This document shows positions 28,568 to 37,933 of a DNA stretch of 64,000 nt, in pieces. Below the pieces are notes generated by a model. That model saw only the letters and a list, made by a program, of their open reading frames with translations, searched no databases and had not been told where the DNA came from. The stretch is taken from positions 49,408 through 113,407 of the forward strand of contig JABGQT010000049.1 in the NCBI GenBank assembly GCA_018648685.1. The letters run 5' to 3'. Source of the stretch: Anaerolineae bacterium (GTDB lineage Bacteria; Chloroflexota; Anaerolineae; Anaerolineales; Villigracilaceae). A program made the position numbers and the translations under genes. Every line of letters begins with the position of its first letter. Positions within the stretch are counted from its first letter, which is position 1.

Positions 28568-30372
28568 TATTTTCCTTTGTTTTTCGCAAGAGTCTTTACA
28601 AAATATAAGTGATAAACGATCAAGATGCCAAGAATTATCCAGAGGGGAAAGGCTGATGCCATTCTCTCTTCTTTTTCCAACTCCGCAATTCTACCCTCAA
28701 GTGCATCTAATAGAGCATTTTGCTTTCTGATCTGTACATCTTTTTCTTCAAGCAATTGATTCAAGGCTTGAATTGCAACCAGAGCTACGCCGTCAGAATC
28801 TACAGATGAAATATATCGTTCATCTACGCCTAATCCAAAAGCTGAATAAAAATCCTGCGCCATGGGTCCCATATGACGAACAGAACTCTCTTCCGAGATA
28901 TAACTCCATTCTGAAATGGGCAAGTTTACTACAAGATCCAAGATTTCTTTTTCATCAATATCAACGAATTTCTCTTTGCTATTTTCATCGCTCAACGTAG
29001 ACCATGATCCACTGCCAGATGGGAGAAAGACACCTGAAAGGGGAATTCCCGCTGCATCAACCGCGCTGATAAATCGAACACCGCCCGTTGCTCTGACTGC
29101 AAACTCGTTTGCATTTTCTGAAAAGAAGTCAGCATCGACAGAATCAGCAAATAAAAATGTTCCAGGATGTTCATTAGCAATGATCGAGCGGTATCCTGAC
29201 GCAAAACTATAATCGCTCTGCGCCTGATTTGCCAGCCCTCCGGGGATAACACTATATGCTCCCAGCGCAAGATTTCCGCGCCCTCCACTGATAACGGCAT
29301 AATTGCCCGCAATTTCATTACCAAGCCCGCCACCGATGGAGCTGTGATTTGCCTCTGTGTTATTCCCCGCCCCACCGCTGATTGTTGCCCCCGTTCCGCT
29401 TGCCATATTTTGTGTTCCCCCACCTATTGTTGCATGTGGGTCACTAGCGACATTATACGCACCACCTGCAATCGTTACGTCAGACGCATTGGCTATATTC
29501 TGAATCCCTCCACCGACTGTGGAATGATGAAAATTAGCCGTATTCCGGCTACCACCGCCTATCGTTGAAAATTGCCCGGTTGTCAGGTTTGCGTAGCCTC
29601 CGCCCACAGTGCTATAAACATTCTCCGTTGAGTTTTTGACCCCACCACCGATCGTTGAAAAAGCGACACTCGCAGTATTCAGCTGGCCCCCTCCGATGGC
29701 TGTGTAAATCGCTGTCGCAGCGTTTCTTTTTCCACCACCAACAAAAGAATCTATGCCGCTGGCAATATTCTCTTCGCCGCCACCAATAAAAGCGTTTGAA
29801 TTATTTTCAGTCTGAAATTCCACAAGGTTGCTCTGAGAAATTTCCACAATAGAAACAAGTGGAATTTCCTGGGTACCAGGAAGTATCAACTTATAACGCG
29901 TATGGTCAGTATTCTTTGGCACCTTAAAAAAGTAGGCATAGCGATACTCGAAATCTTCCCCAGCCTTATATACGATATTGTCCCCAACAAGAATACGAAC
30001 AGCATGCTCCAGATCGGCAAAACTCTCTCCATCCGTTAAGCGGATATTCTCCTCCCCCCACGCCAATGTCTCGTGCGGCTCATCCATTTCTCCGTCAATG
30101 GACAATATCACTTTATAAAATGAATAGGAATCAGGTGCATAATACATAATGTAATGCACTGAATATTCTTGCTGAACACGAGCGCCTTCAACCTGAACAA
30201 GAACGCCCTTACTATTTACAGCTTCTGCAATGCCCACGATCAGGTAAATAGCTTTTTCTGTCCCGTCATTTTCTATGGTTGGCGCTGATACTTGGGTTGC
30301 TCCTTCACATCCTGCAAGAAATAGCAATACAAAAACAAGACCGACAAACTTAAAAAGAGATTTTCTACTCAT
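28567..30372 (-). CDS. Surface lipoprotein: YadA/Hep_Hag-like IGGGxxN repeats + S74-type chaperone-like region + C-terminal TM
   Basis: LFLAGC lipobox; ~12 repeats of (I/V)GGGxxNxA; STLSDENSKEKFVDIDEKEILDLVVNLPISEWSYI...MGPMAQDFYSAFGLG; C-terminal TM. Confidence 0.8.
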   Translation of the reverse strand: MSRKSLFKFVGLVFVLLFLAGCEGATQVSAPTIENDGTEKAIYLIVGIAEAVNSKGVLVQVEGARVQQEYSVHYIMYYAPDSYSFYKVILSIDGEMDEPHETLAWGEENIRLTDGESFADLEHAVRILVGDNIVYKAGEDFEYRYAYFFKVPKNTDHTRYKLILPGTQEIPLVSIVEISQSNLVEFQTENNSNAFIGGGEENIASGIDSFVGGGKRNAATAIYTAIGGGQLNTASVAFSTIGGGVKNSTENVYSTVGGGYANLTTGQFSTIGGGSRNTANFHHSTVGGGIQNIANASDVTIAGGAYNVASDPHATIGGGTQNMASGTGATISGGAGNNTEANHSSIGGGLGNEIAGNYAVISGGRGNLALGAYSVIPGGLANQAQSDYSFASGYRSIIANEHPGTFLFADSVDADFFSENANEFAVRATGGVRFISAVDAAGIPLSGVFLPSGSGSWSTLSDENSKEKFVDIDEKEILDLVVNLPISEWSYISEESSVRHMGPMAQDFYSAFGLGVDERYISSVDSDGVALVAIQALNQLLEEKDVQIRKQNALLDALEGRIAELEKEERMASAFPLWIILGILIVYHLYFVKTLAKNKGK

Positions 30373-30492
30373 GCCAAACTCCTTTGTTCAGAACCAAGGT
30401 GAAGAATTACGAGCTAACCTAGCAATAAGCACATAGTCTTTATTATTGTGGATGTTTTTACGTTTAAAAAACAAGAGCGGGGGTTACCCGCT

Positions 30493-31911
30493 CTACTTTG
30501 CGATCTCTGGCTTCATCTCATGCCAATCCGTCGCACCCTGATAGCTTCGCCCGATGGCAAATAAATTCTCTTCGCTGAAAGGCGCACCCATCAACTGCAT
30601 CCCGACGGGCATTTTATCCCCATCAAAACCGACGGGGATCGCCAGCCCAGGCACGCCCGCCAAATTCGCGGGGAGCGTGAAAATATCTTCAAGATACATT
30701 GAAATCGGATCATCGCCGTGCTTGCCAACTTCAAAAGCCGTCGTCGGAGCAATCGGCGCGGCAATCGCATCCACGCGTTCGAACGCCTTCTCAAAATCGC
30801 GTCGAATCAAAGTACGCACCTTCTGTGCCTGCCCATAATAGGCATCATAATAGCCTGCCGAAAGCGCGTAAGTGCCGAGCATGATGCGTCGCTCGACCTC
30901 TGCGCCGAAGCGTTTTCCGCGCGTTTGGCGGTAAACGTCTTCCAAAGATTTCTCACTCTCACGCGGCGTATAGCGGATGCCATCATAACGCGCTAAATTT
31001 GCCGATGCTTCAGCAGGAGCCAAAATATAATAGACGGGAAGCGCATATTCGGTATGTGGCAGATTGATGGGGATGATCTCGGCCCCGAGCGTTTCTAACA
31101 TCCCAATCGCTTCGCGGACACGCCCCTCGACCTCGGCTTGTATCCCTGTCACAAAATACTCTGCCGGAACCCCGATTTTGATTCCGTTTATCGTTCCATC
31201 ACTCGGAACGGATACCCTTATATCGGGCGGGTTGACCGTCGTCGCATCAAGCGGGTCTTTGCCCACCATCTGTTCAAATAACGGAACAAGATCATCGACA
31301 GAACGACCTAAAACACCGACAGAATCGAGCGATGAGCCATAAGCCGCCAACCCATAACGGGATACACGTCCGTAAGTTGGCTTGATACCGCTAATCCCGC
31401 AATAGGATGCGGGCTGCCGAATCGAGCCGCCCGTATCTGTCCCCAACGCAGCGGGGACAATGCCAGCGGCAACGGCTGCCGCGCTTCCGCCCGAGGAGCC
31501 GCCGGGAACACGATCTGTATTCCATGGGTTGCGAGTGGTGACATAGGCAGAATTTTCTGTCGAGGACCCCATCGCAAATTCATCGGTGTTGGTTTTGCCA
31601 ATAACAATTGCGCCCGCATCTTGAAGTTTTTTGACGGCCGTCGCAGTGAAAGGAGGCATAAATCCTTCGAGGATTTTTGAGCCGCAGGTGGCGGGCATCC
31701 CCTCGACCATGAGCACATCTTTAACAGCGATGGGCAACCCAGCCAAGGGCAGAGATGATGTATCTCTTTGGCTGGCACGTTCAGGCGCGGATTTATCGAG
31801 ATGCAGAAAAGCGTGCAGGGTCGAATCCAAGGCACGTGCACGCGCCACACAAGTTTCGGTTGCGGCCCGGCTCGTCGTTTTTCCATCCTGCAATTCTTCT
31901 AGGAGTTTCAT
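30493..31911 (-). CDS. gatA: Aspartyl/glutamyl-tRNA amidotransferase subunit A
   Basis: [46 protein letters not shown]. Confidence 0.95.
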   Translation of the reverse strand: MKLLEELQDGKTTSRAATETCVARARALDSTLHAFLHLDKSAPERASQRDTSSLPLAGLPIAVKDVLMVEGMPATCGSKILEGFMPPFTATAVKKLQDAGAIVIGKTNTDEFAMGSSTENSAYVTTRNPWNTDRVPGGSSGGSAAAVAAGIVPAALGTDTGGSIRQPASYCGISGIKPTYGRVSRYGLAAYGSSLDSVGVLGRSVDDLVPLFEQMVGKDPLDATTVNPPDIRVSVPSDGTINGIKIGVPAEYFVTGIQAEVEGRVREAIGMLETLGAEIIPINLPHTEYALPVYYILAPAEASANLARYDGIRYTPRESEKSLEDVYRQTRGKRFGAEVERRIMLGTYALSAGYYDAYYGQAQKVRTLIRRDFEKAFERVDAIAAPIAPTTAFEVGKHGDDPISMYLEDIFTLPANLAGVPGLAIPVGFDGDKMPVGMQLMGAPFSEENLFAIGRSYQGATDWHEMKPEIAK

Positions 31912-32207
31912 TTCTTCTTCTCCCCAAAAACGGCGGGCACTTTGAATTGTCCGTCTTCGGCGTCTGGTGCATTCTGGAGCAATTTTTCGGTCGGGAGGGA
32001 GGGGCGGGTTTCATCCGCACGCAGCGGGCTGGCACCCCGCACAGCGTTCGCCATCGGGGAAATGCCGGAGGTATCCAACTCGTTGAGTTTCTCGATGTGG
32101 GCGAGAATATCGGAGAGCTGCTCGCGGTAACGAGCAAGCACTTCATCGCTGAGATCGAGCTTGGCGAGCTTGGCAATATGTTGAACTTCTTCAATTTTTA
32201 GAGACAT
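31908..32207 (-). CDS. gatC: Aspartyl/glutamyl-tRNA amidotransferase subunit C
   Basis: MSLKIEEVQHIAKLAKLDLSDEVLARYREQLSDILAHIEKL; overlaps gatA by 4 nt. Confidence 0.93.
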   Translation of the reverse strand: MSLKIEEVQHIAKLAKLDLSDEVLARYREQLSDILAHIEKLNELDTSGISPMANAVRGASPLRADETRPSLPTEKLLQNAPDAEDGQFKVPAVFGEKKK

Positions 32208-32261
32208 GGGGCAGATTATACGGGAGAATGGGAGATGGTGCAAAGGATGGGTTATCGAGCG

Positions 32262-32328
32262 TTTTCCACAATAGCCCACAACTTATCCACAGCCTTTTCA
32301 GGGGTTATCCACAGAAAGTTGTGGATAG
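32262..32328. promoter_or_regulatory. DnaA-box cluster (4 motifs in 67 bp)
   Basis: TTTTCCACA 32262, TTATCCACA 32283, TTATCCACA 32305, TGTGGATAG 32320. Confidence 0.65.
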
Positions 32329-32374
32329 AAGCCGGTTTCCCAGAATATACCGTATCGGAACCTTTGATTAAAAA

Positions 32375-33286
32375 TTATCTTTTGGCTAGTTTTAATAAAC
32401 GCCCATCAATAGCGACTAAACCCAGGCTAATTAGCCCCATCCCCAAATAATGACGCAGATCGAGCTGCTCTCCCAGTATGATCGTTCCCAGCAATATGGC
32501 ACTTACCGGGATGAGGAATGTTACGAGCAATAAATTCGTTGCGCCAACTGTAGAGAGCAAACGAAAATAAATGATATAAGCCAGAGCGGTACTTAATAGA
32601 GCCAGCCCTAATAAAGCCCCCCATACGTTGATATTTGGCATCGGCAAGAGCCAGGGTTTATCAACAAGCAATGCTATTGGGATCATCATAATGGTTGTGC
32701 CCGTAAGCTGTCCTGCTGCCGTTACGATTGGTGGTGTTTCCTTGAAACGTTTACCATAGATGCCAGCAAAAGCATACGAAATTGCAGCGATTGTCACAGC
32801 TAGTTGAGCCAATACATTTCCGCCAATGCCTTGCAGTGCGTCTAAACCGATCATTAGGGCGACACCGATCAAGCCAAAGAAAACACCACTGAGTCGATTT
32901 GGTGTAAGGCGTTCGTCCGCGGTTAGAAAGTGTGCTAACAGCACAGTCCATACAGGTGTAGTAGCATTCAGAATTGACGCTAAAGAACTGGAAATTTGCG
33001 TTTGTCCCCAAAATATCAAACTAAAGGGAATTAGGTTATTTAGCAACCCCATCATCAGAAATGTACCCCATATTTTAGGCGATGATGGCATCCGGTAGCC
33101 AGTTGCTCTCACGATCAGGTTTAGTACGATAGATGCAATAATGACACGACCCAAAACAATTGTAAATGGTTGTAATTCTGATAATGCCACCTCACCAAAG
33201 AAAAATGATCCACCCCATAAAACTGATAGGAAAATTAATAAGAACCATTCTGATATCCCCATCGAATTACCTGTAGAACTACGCAT
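32375..33286 (-). CDS. EamA/DMT family transporter
   Basis: 10-TM; LWGGSFFFGEVALSELQPF; LLVTFLIPVSAILLGTIILGEQL. Confidence 0.9.
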   Translation of the reverse strand: MRSSTGNSMGISEWFLLIFLSVLWGGSFFFGEVALSELQPFTIVLGRVIIASIVLNLIVRATGYRMPSSPKIWGTFLMMGLLNNLIPFSLIFWGQTQISSSLASILNATTPVWTVLLAHFLTADERLTPNRLSGVFFGLIGVALMIGLDALQGIGGNVLAQLAVTIAAISYAFAGIYGKRFKETPPIVTAAGQLTGTTIMMIPIALLVDKPWLLPMPNINVWGALLGLALLSTALAYIIYFRLLSTVGATNLLLVTFLIPVSAILLGTIILGEQLDLRHYLGMGLISLGLVAIDGRLLKLAKR

Positions 33287-33394
33287 AAAAGCCTCCGTAA
33301 TAAGTTTTATTCATTATCTATGGCGTAGTTTACTGTGTATATGCAGGAAAGACGACCCGTTTCTTGCTCTTAATCCTATTCTAAAAATAGCAGA

Positions 33395-33430
33395 GATGTG
33401 CGTTGCATCTGCCGAGATGCATTGCACATC
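33395..33430. repeat. Palindrome of GTGCGTTGCA family
   Basis: GATGTGCGTTGCATCT-GCCG-AGATGCATTGCACATC. Confidence 0.6.
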
Positions 33431-33464
33431 GGGTCTGACAAGCATAGTTTGACCTTGAAAATTC

Positions 33465-33499
33465 GACGTGCAACGCACTTACGAAGTGCAGTACACGTC
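33465..33499. repeat. Palindrome of GTGCGTTGCA family
   Basis: GACGTGCAACGCACTT-AC-GAAGTGCAGTACACGTC. Confidence 0.6.
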
Positions 33500-33618
33500 T
33501 GACATCTTTCTTCGGATTATTTCTCGTATAGGTTCTAATCTTTTGGTAAATTCCCCCGTGAGCTACGTTTATATTCTATTCTTTTCCGTAAACAAAAACC
33601 TGAATATCCAGCCCGTCA

Positions 33619-33792
33619 CTATTCAATCGTTGGCATCAAGGTCGCATCCTGAATTGCGCCCATTTCCGCTGCGAGAGCGTAAACGCTCAGGCGCGCTTCT
33701 TCATCTGACATTTTCGCGATCTTGATCTCTGCGCTCGCGCTCACGGCGCTAATTTTTTCTGAAACTTCTGCGATCCCTTCGTCTAGAGTCAT
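33619..33792 (-). CDS. Small hypothetical protein, 57 aa (not in ORF track)
   Basis: MTLDEGIAEVSEKISAVSASAEIKIAKMSDEEARLSVYALAAEMGAIQDATLMPTIE*, SD AGGAG 6 nt before ATG. Confidence 0.6.
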   Translation of the reverse strand: MTLDEGIAEVSEKISAVSASAEIKIAKMSDEEARLSVYALAAEMGAIQDATLMPTIE

Positions 33793-33811
33793 TTTATACT
33801 CCTGTTCCTTT

Positions 33812-33919
33812 AAACCGCCAAGACGCAGAGAGCGCCAAGATTTTTTACTATGCCGCCAAGAAAAGTAAAGTCTTGGCGAACTTCAACAAAAACTCCGCGT
33901 CCTTCGCACCTTGGCGGTT
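33812..33919. repeat. Inverted repeat of AACCGCCAAGACGC...CTTGGCGGTT type
   Basis: AACCGCCAAGACGCAGAGAGCGCCAAG ... CTTGGCG ... CACCTTGGCGGTT. Confidence 0.6.
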
Positions 33920-33930
33920 CATCATCTTCT

Positions 33931-36459
33931 CTAAAACTTCACCACCGTCACCCCTGCGCCGCCTTCTTTTTCCTTCCCCTCTTCAAAAGACTTCACATAA
34001 GGATTTTCTCTTAATGCCTCGCGTACAACTTCGCGTAGCCTACCTGTCCCCTTCCCATGCACAACGCGCACAAATGGCATCTCGGCCACATAGGCTTGGT
34101 CAATATAACGGTCGAGTCTATCAAGCGCATCATCTGCCCGTTCGCCGCGAATATCCAACTCCATTTTTGGCAATACCGCAGATGCAGTCCGAAGCCTCGG
34201 CGTGCTGACAGGTTTCTTCTCTTCCTTTACTTTCTTAGCTTTCTTCTTTAGCTGCAAATCTTTCAGTTTTGCCCACATTCGCAAAGCCCCGACCTGCACC
34301 TCCGCTTCACCTTTTCCCAAAGCGGTCACAATCCCCTCCGTGCCCAGCGATCTCACATGTACTTTATCGTCAATCCCAATTTCTCCGCTGACATCCGGGA
34401 ACTCTTCACGAACAACTACTTTTTTCTTTCGGATTGGCTGCTTGATTTTCTTTTCGACGGTTTTGATCTGGTCTTTGACATCTTCAATTTCTTCGAGCGG
34501 TTTCTCGGCTTCTCGCAGCCTGCGTCTCATTTCCTGGATTTCGGCTTGCGTGGCTTCGACTTGTTTTTTTGCCTCGTCCTGAGCTTTTTCAAGGATCTTG
34601 AGCCGCTCTTCTTCAATATTCTCCAGCTTTTCGTTCAATTCTCGTCTCAAGCGGTGAGCCTGAATGCGCGCTTTTTCGGCTTTACGACGGTCTTTAAAGG
34701 CAATTTTCCGTTGGCGGTGGATGTCGTCGAGCATGGAATCAACGCGCATTTCTCCGGGGTCGATCTCTTGTTCAGCCGCAGTGAGCACCTTCGGGTCAAG
34801 TCCGAGCCGCCGCGCAATCGCCAGAGCGTTTGAGCGTCCCGGTAATCCTATTGTCAATTTATAGGTCGGGCGCAGGCTATGCAGATCAAATTCTAAAGAG
34901 GCGTTCACAACTTTTTCGGTAGTGTGCGCAAAGGCTTTCAGCTCGGGATAATGCGTGGCGACAAAAGAAAGCGAGCCGCGCTCAAGCAGCTCCGAAAGGA
35001 TCGCACGCGCAAGAGCCGCGCCCTCCTGCGGATCGGTGCCCGCGCCCAATTCGTCAAAAACAACAAGGGATTTATCATCCGCTTTTTTCAGGATCTGGCT
35101 GATATTTTTGATATGCCCCGAAAAAGTGGATAGCGACTGCTCGATGGATTGCTCGTCGCCAATATCGGCGTGAACAGAGGCAAAACAGGGCAAAGCCGAG
35201 CCAGATTTTGCGGGGATATGCAGCCCGGATTGCGCCATAAGCGCCAATAATCCGACGGTTTTTAGCGTGACAGTTTTGCCGCCCGTATTTGGCCCCGTGA
35301 TAACGAGGGCGCGAGTTTCTGCATCAAGAGCGATGTTGAGAGGGACAACGGTCTCGGGGTCGAGGAGAGGATGGCGAGCTTGGTTAAGTTGGAAGGTGAA
35401 AGATGTAAGAGTTTCAGTCTCTGAGCGGAGACTGAACGAATGTGAAGTCGAAGTCGAAGAGTGGGTTTCTGGAGAGCCGTCCTTACCCTGAAGGGCACTC
35501 GTCGACTGCGCTACGCTCCGCTCAGGAACTGATTTGTTCTTTTTATTTTTTCTTGTTTTTTTTATTTCATTTAAAAGAGGTTCATTCGCTCTGATGGCAT
35601 CTGCGTATTTTGCTTTTGCAAAAGCCAGGTCAAGAGCGGCGAGGGCTTCTACGCCCGTACTGATCGCATCCTTATTTTCGCCAATTTTTGCACAAAGCTC
35701 TGCTAACACGCGGCGCTCTTCGTCTCTCTCGGCAAGTTGCAATTCACGAATTTTATTATTTCCTTCAACGGTACTGAGGGGTTCGATGAAGATCGTTGCA
35801 CCAGAGGATGATTGATCGTGAGTGATGCCTTTAAGTTGCCCTTTATATTGAGCCTGTAAAGGAATCACATAGCGCCCATCACGCTGGGTAATGATCGCTT
35901 CCTGAAGCATCTTCTGATTTTTGGTATTGCCGATGATCTTTTGCAATTTCGTCATCAGCCTGTCGTGCGCAATACGGCGCTCTTTTCGAATCGAAGCCAA
36001 TTGCGGAGAGGCTGTATCGAGAATTTCACCTTTTTCAGAGATGGTATGCGTGATCGCGTCCACCAATCCGAGCGATGGCGGGAGATTTTCAACGATCTTT
36101 TTCAGATTACGAAACTTCTCCTGCTCAACCTCTTCTTTGGCAAAAGCTTTTCTCAGTTTGCGTGCAGCGATGAGGGTGGATTTTATATCGAGCAAATGCT
36201 GTGTTTCTAAAACCCCGCCGCGCGCGGCTAATTTGACTGGCTCGCGCACATCCCGTGCGCCGCCGACACTAACTGCTTCATGCGTGGAAAAAAGAAGGCG
36301 TGCTTCTGTCGTCTCTTCCAGACGAATTTTGGCTTTCTTAAAAGAGGACGTTGGTTTTAGATTCTCAGCAAGTTCTACCGATGCGCTAAAAGCACAATGC
36401 TCGGTGAGGCGTGCGAGAATCTTATCGTATTCGAGGAGGGAGAGGGTTTTAGGGTTCAT
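33931..36459 (-). CDS. mutS2: MutS2 family DNA mismatch/recombination protein with Smr domain
   Basis: ITGPNTGGKTVTLKTVGL Walker A; FDELGAGTDPQEGAALARAIL; C-terminal LDIRGERADDALDRLDRYIDQA...VVHGKGTGRLR Smr. Confidence 0.93.
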   Translation of the reverse strand: MNPKTLSLLEYDKILARLTEHCAFSASVELAENLKPTSSFKKAKIRLEETTEARLLFSTHEAVSVGGARDVREPVKLAARGGVLETQHLLDIKSTLIAARKLRKAFAKEEVEQEKFRNLKKIVENLPPSLGLVDAITHTISEKGEILDTASPQLASIRKERRIAHDRLMTKLQKIIGNTKNQKMLQEAIITQRDGRYVIPLQAQYKGQLKGITHDQSSSGATIFIEPLSTVEGNNKIRELQLAERDEERRVLAELCAKIGENKDAISTGVEALAALDLAFAKAKYADAIRANEPLLNEIKKTRKNKKNKSVPERSVAQSTSALQGKDGSPETHSSTSTSHSFSLRSETETLTSFTFQLNQARHPLLDPETVVPLNIALDAETRALVITGPNTGGKTVTLKTVGLLALMAQSGLHIPAKSGSALPCFASVHADIGDEQSIEQSLSTFSGHIKNISQILKKADDKSLVVFDELGAGTDPQEGAALARAILSELLERGSLSFVATHYPELKAFAHTTEKVVNASLEFDLHSLRPTYKLTIGLPGRSNALAIARRLGLDPKVLTAAEQEIDPGEMRVDSMLDDIHRQRKIAFKDRRKAEKARIQAHRLRRELNEKLENIEEERLKILEKAQDEAKKQVEATQAEIQEMRRRLREAEKPLEEIEDVKDQIKTVEKKIKQPIRKKKVVVREEFPDVSGEIGIDDKVHVRSLGTEGIVTALGKGEAEVQVGALRMWAKLKDLQLKKKAKKVKEEKKPVSTPRLRTASAVLPKMELDIRGERADDALDRLDRYIDQAYVAEMPFVRVVHGKGTGRLREVVREALRENPYVKSFEEGKEKEGGAGVTVVKF

Positions 36460-36538
36460 TGCAGATGAGATTATAGCGGATGGGGCGAGGGTTTGGGAAA
36501 GTTGAGGAATGGAAAGTGGAGAAGATAAGAAATAGAGA

Positions 36539-36574
36539 AAAAACTCCGAGATATTAGAAACCTCAGAGTTTTTT
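36539..36574. terminator. Intrinsic terminator
   Basis: AAAACTCCGAG...CTCAGAGTTTTTT. Confidence 0.65.
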
Positions 36575-36587
36575 GTTTGTATAATAA

Positions 36588-37082
36588 TTACTCTTCGGAC
36601 TGTTCATATTTAGGTAACAAACTTCCATATAAAAAAGCTAGGTATCTTTTCAACATAGTAACAGAACCAATTTTTTCCATATCATGATATGGAAGCTCAT
36701 CTTCCAGACCCATAAATAAATCTTTCACTTCATCATCTGTTACAGCCTCATTAAGACGGTGAGCAACTCGATTTCGTAATCGGTTAAGTTTCCTCAGAGA
36801 GCCAACAATATAATGTGGTAACAAATCGACATCATCAATAAACTTCAACTTGCTCACAAGGTCTAGTTTTTGCTGATAGCGTAAACCAATCGACAAAATA
36901 GCATCTGCTCGTTCATTAAAAGAAAATCGAATTAATTCTTCAAGCAAATACTCTGATACTAAATGCACTCGTACAATTTCGGATATCAAATTATCTTCGT
37001 TTCTTAATGTATCAATCAGCAAGGAAAAATTTTTATACGAAAATGCCGTTATTTTATCGAAAGGATTCTTGTTTTGTGACAT
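36588..37082 (-). CDS. HEPN-like / MltR-like hypothetical protein
   Basis: 164 aa helical; LRKLNRLRNRVAHRLNEAV contains R-x4-H. Confidence 0.5.
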   Translation of the reverse strand: MSQNKNPFDKITAFSYKNFSLLIDTLRNEDNLISEIVRVHLVSEYLLEELIRFSFNERADAILSIGLRYQQKLDLVSKLKFIDDVDLLPHYIVGSLRKLNRLRNRVAHRLNEAVTDDEVKDLFMGLEDELPYHDMEKIGSVTMLKRYLAFLYGSLLPKYEQSEE

Positions 37083-37209
37083 ATTTTAGGTAATTGAATG
37101 TATCAGTTGATATTTGATTTTATCATTAGTGAAAAGCTCCAACTCGTTCCATGTAAAACATCTGATTTTCACATGGAGTAATTTCCCACAAAAGGACTTC
37201 CATCAACAT

Positions 37210-37342
37210 CTAATTTCTGCTCTCTTCTTTATCTCTCTCATCCCTTTCCAGACGATCAAATCTACAGAAAGAACAAAATGGGCAAACATGAGTGCGGCTT
37301 GGGCTAAATATCCAAAGCGAGGAATGAGGGGAAAGAAAATAA
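37210..37342 (-). pseudogene. 3'-end remnant of an oligosaccharide flippase
   Basis: Translates FFPLIPRFGYLAQAALMFAHFVLSVDLIVWKGMREIKKRAEIR*, matching FLLVPRFGYIAQAALMSAYFVVSVGMIVWKGMNEIKHRE of 38677-40038. Confidence 0.85.
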
Positions 37343-37360
37343 TCAGATAAACAGATTTTT

Positions 37361-37825
37361 CTATTCACCAAAAATATCGCGGTTTTTATCCAGCCATGAA
37401 TTCAATTCTTTCATATGCTCATCGAAATCCGTCATTTTTTTGGCATCCCATTCCCTAAACCAGGCAGTCACATCGGGAGCCAGGCTTTTGTAAACGCTCT
37501 GCAATTCTGCCAATCCGCTTGGGGTGACTTGGATATATTTTCGGCGCGAATCGCTTTCGTCTTTTTCGGCGCTAAGATGCCCTCTGCCAAGTAACTTCTG
37601 GACGATCTTTGTTATGCCGGGTTGGTTTAGTTCCATCACTTTTGCAAGGCGGGAAATTGTCCACTTTTCATCGGATTGGCGAATGCAGTGCGAAAGCACT
37701 GAGAATTGGGAGAGCGTAAACCCATGCTCCGAAAGGAGTTTATTCATCCGTGTCGTATAGAGTTGGCTGAGGATGCCCAATGAGAGGGCGATATCTCCAG
37801 CCAATTCTTCTTTGTTTTTTGTCAT
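37361..37825 (-). CDS. MarR family transcriptional regulator
   Basis: FSVLSHCIRQSDEKWTISRLAKVMELNQPGITKIVQKLLGRGHLSAEKDESDSRRKYIQVT. Confidence 0.92.
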   Translation of the reverse strand: MTKNKEELAGDIALSLGILSQLYTTRMNKLLSEHGFTLSQFSVLSHCIRQSDEKWTISRLAKVMELNQPGITKIVQKLLGRGHLSAEKDESDSRRKYIQVTPSGLAELQSVYKSLAPDVTAWFREWDAKKMTDFDEHMKELNSWLDKNRDIFGE

Positions 37826-37850
37826 TGACTTATCTCCATAAAATTCACTC

Positions 37851-37893
37851 TTGACAATACATTCTTTGGAATATATAATTCATTCTTAGGAAT
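37851..37893 (+). promoter_or_regulatory. Consensus promoter overlapped by two putative MarR operators
   Basis: TTGACA (37851)-17 bp-TATAAT (37874); CATTCTTTGGAAT (37860) and CATTCTTAGGAAT (37881), 21 bp apart. Confidence 0.75.
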
Positions 37894-37933
37894 ACATTTT
37901 ACCACCAATTTCGTTTTTTATAAGGAGATCACC

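Noticed and set aside
29215-29780. Possible CRISPR/tandem DNA repeat
   Set aside because: Periodicity is protein-level (GGGxxNxA beta-roll) within an intact CDS, with no conserved nucleotide repeat/spacer structure
33395-33499. Short CRISPR-like palindrome pair
   Set aside because: Only two copies with diverged arms and no cas genes; better explained as palindromic repeats
35921-36505. 194-aa + ORF
   Set aside because: Antisense to mutS2; no independent support
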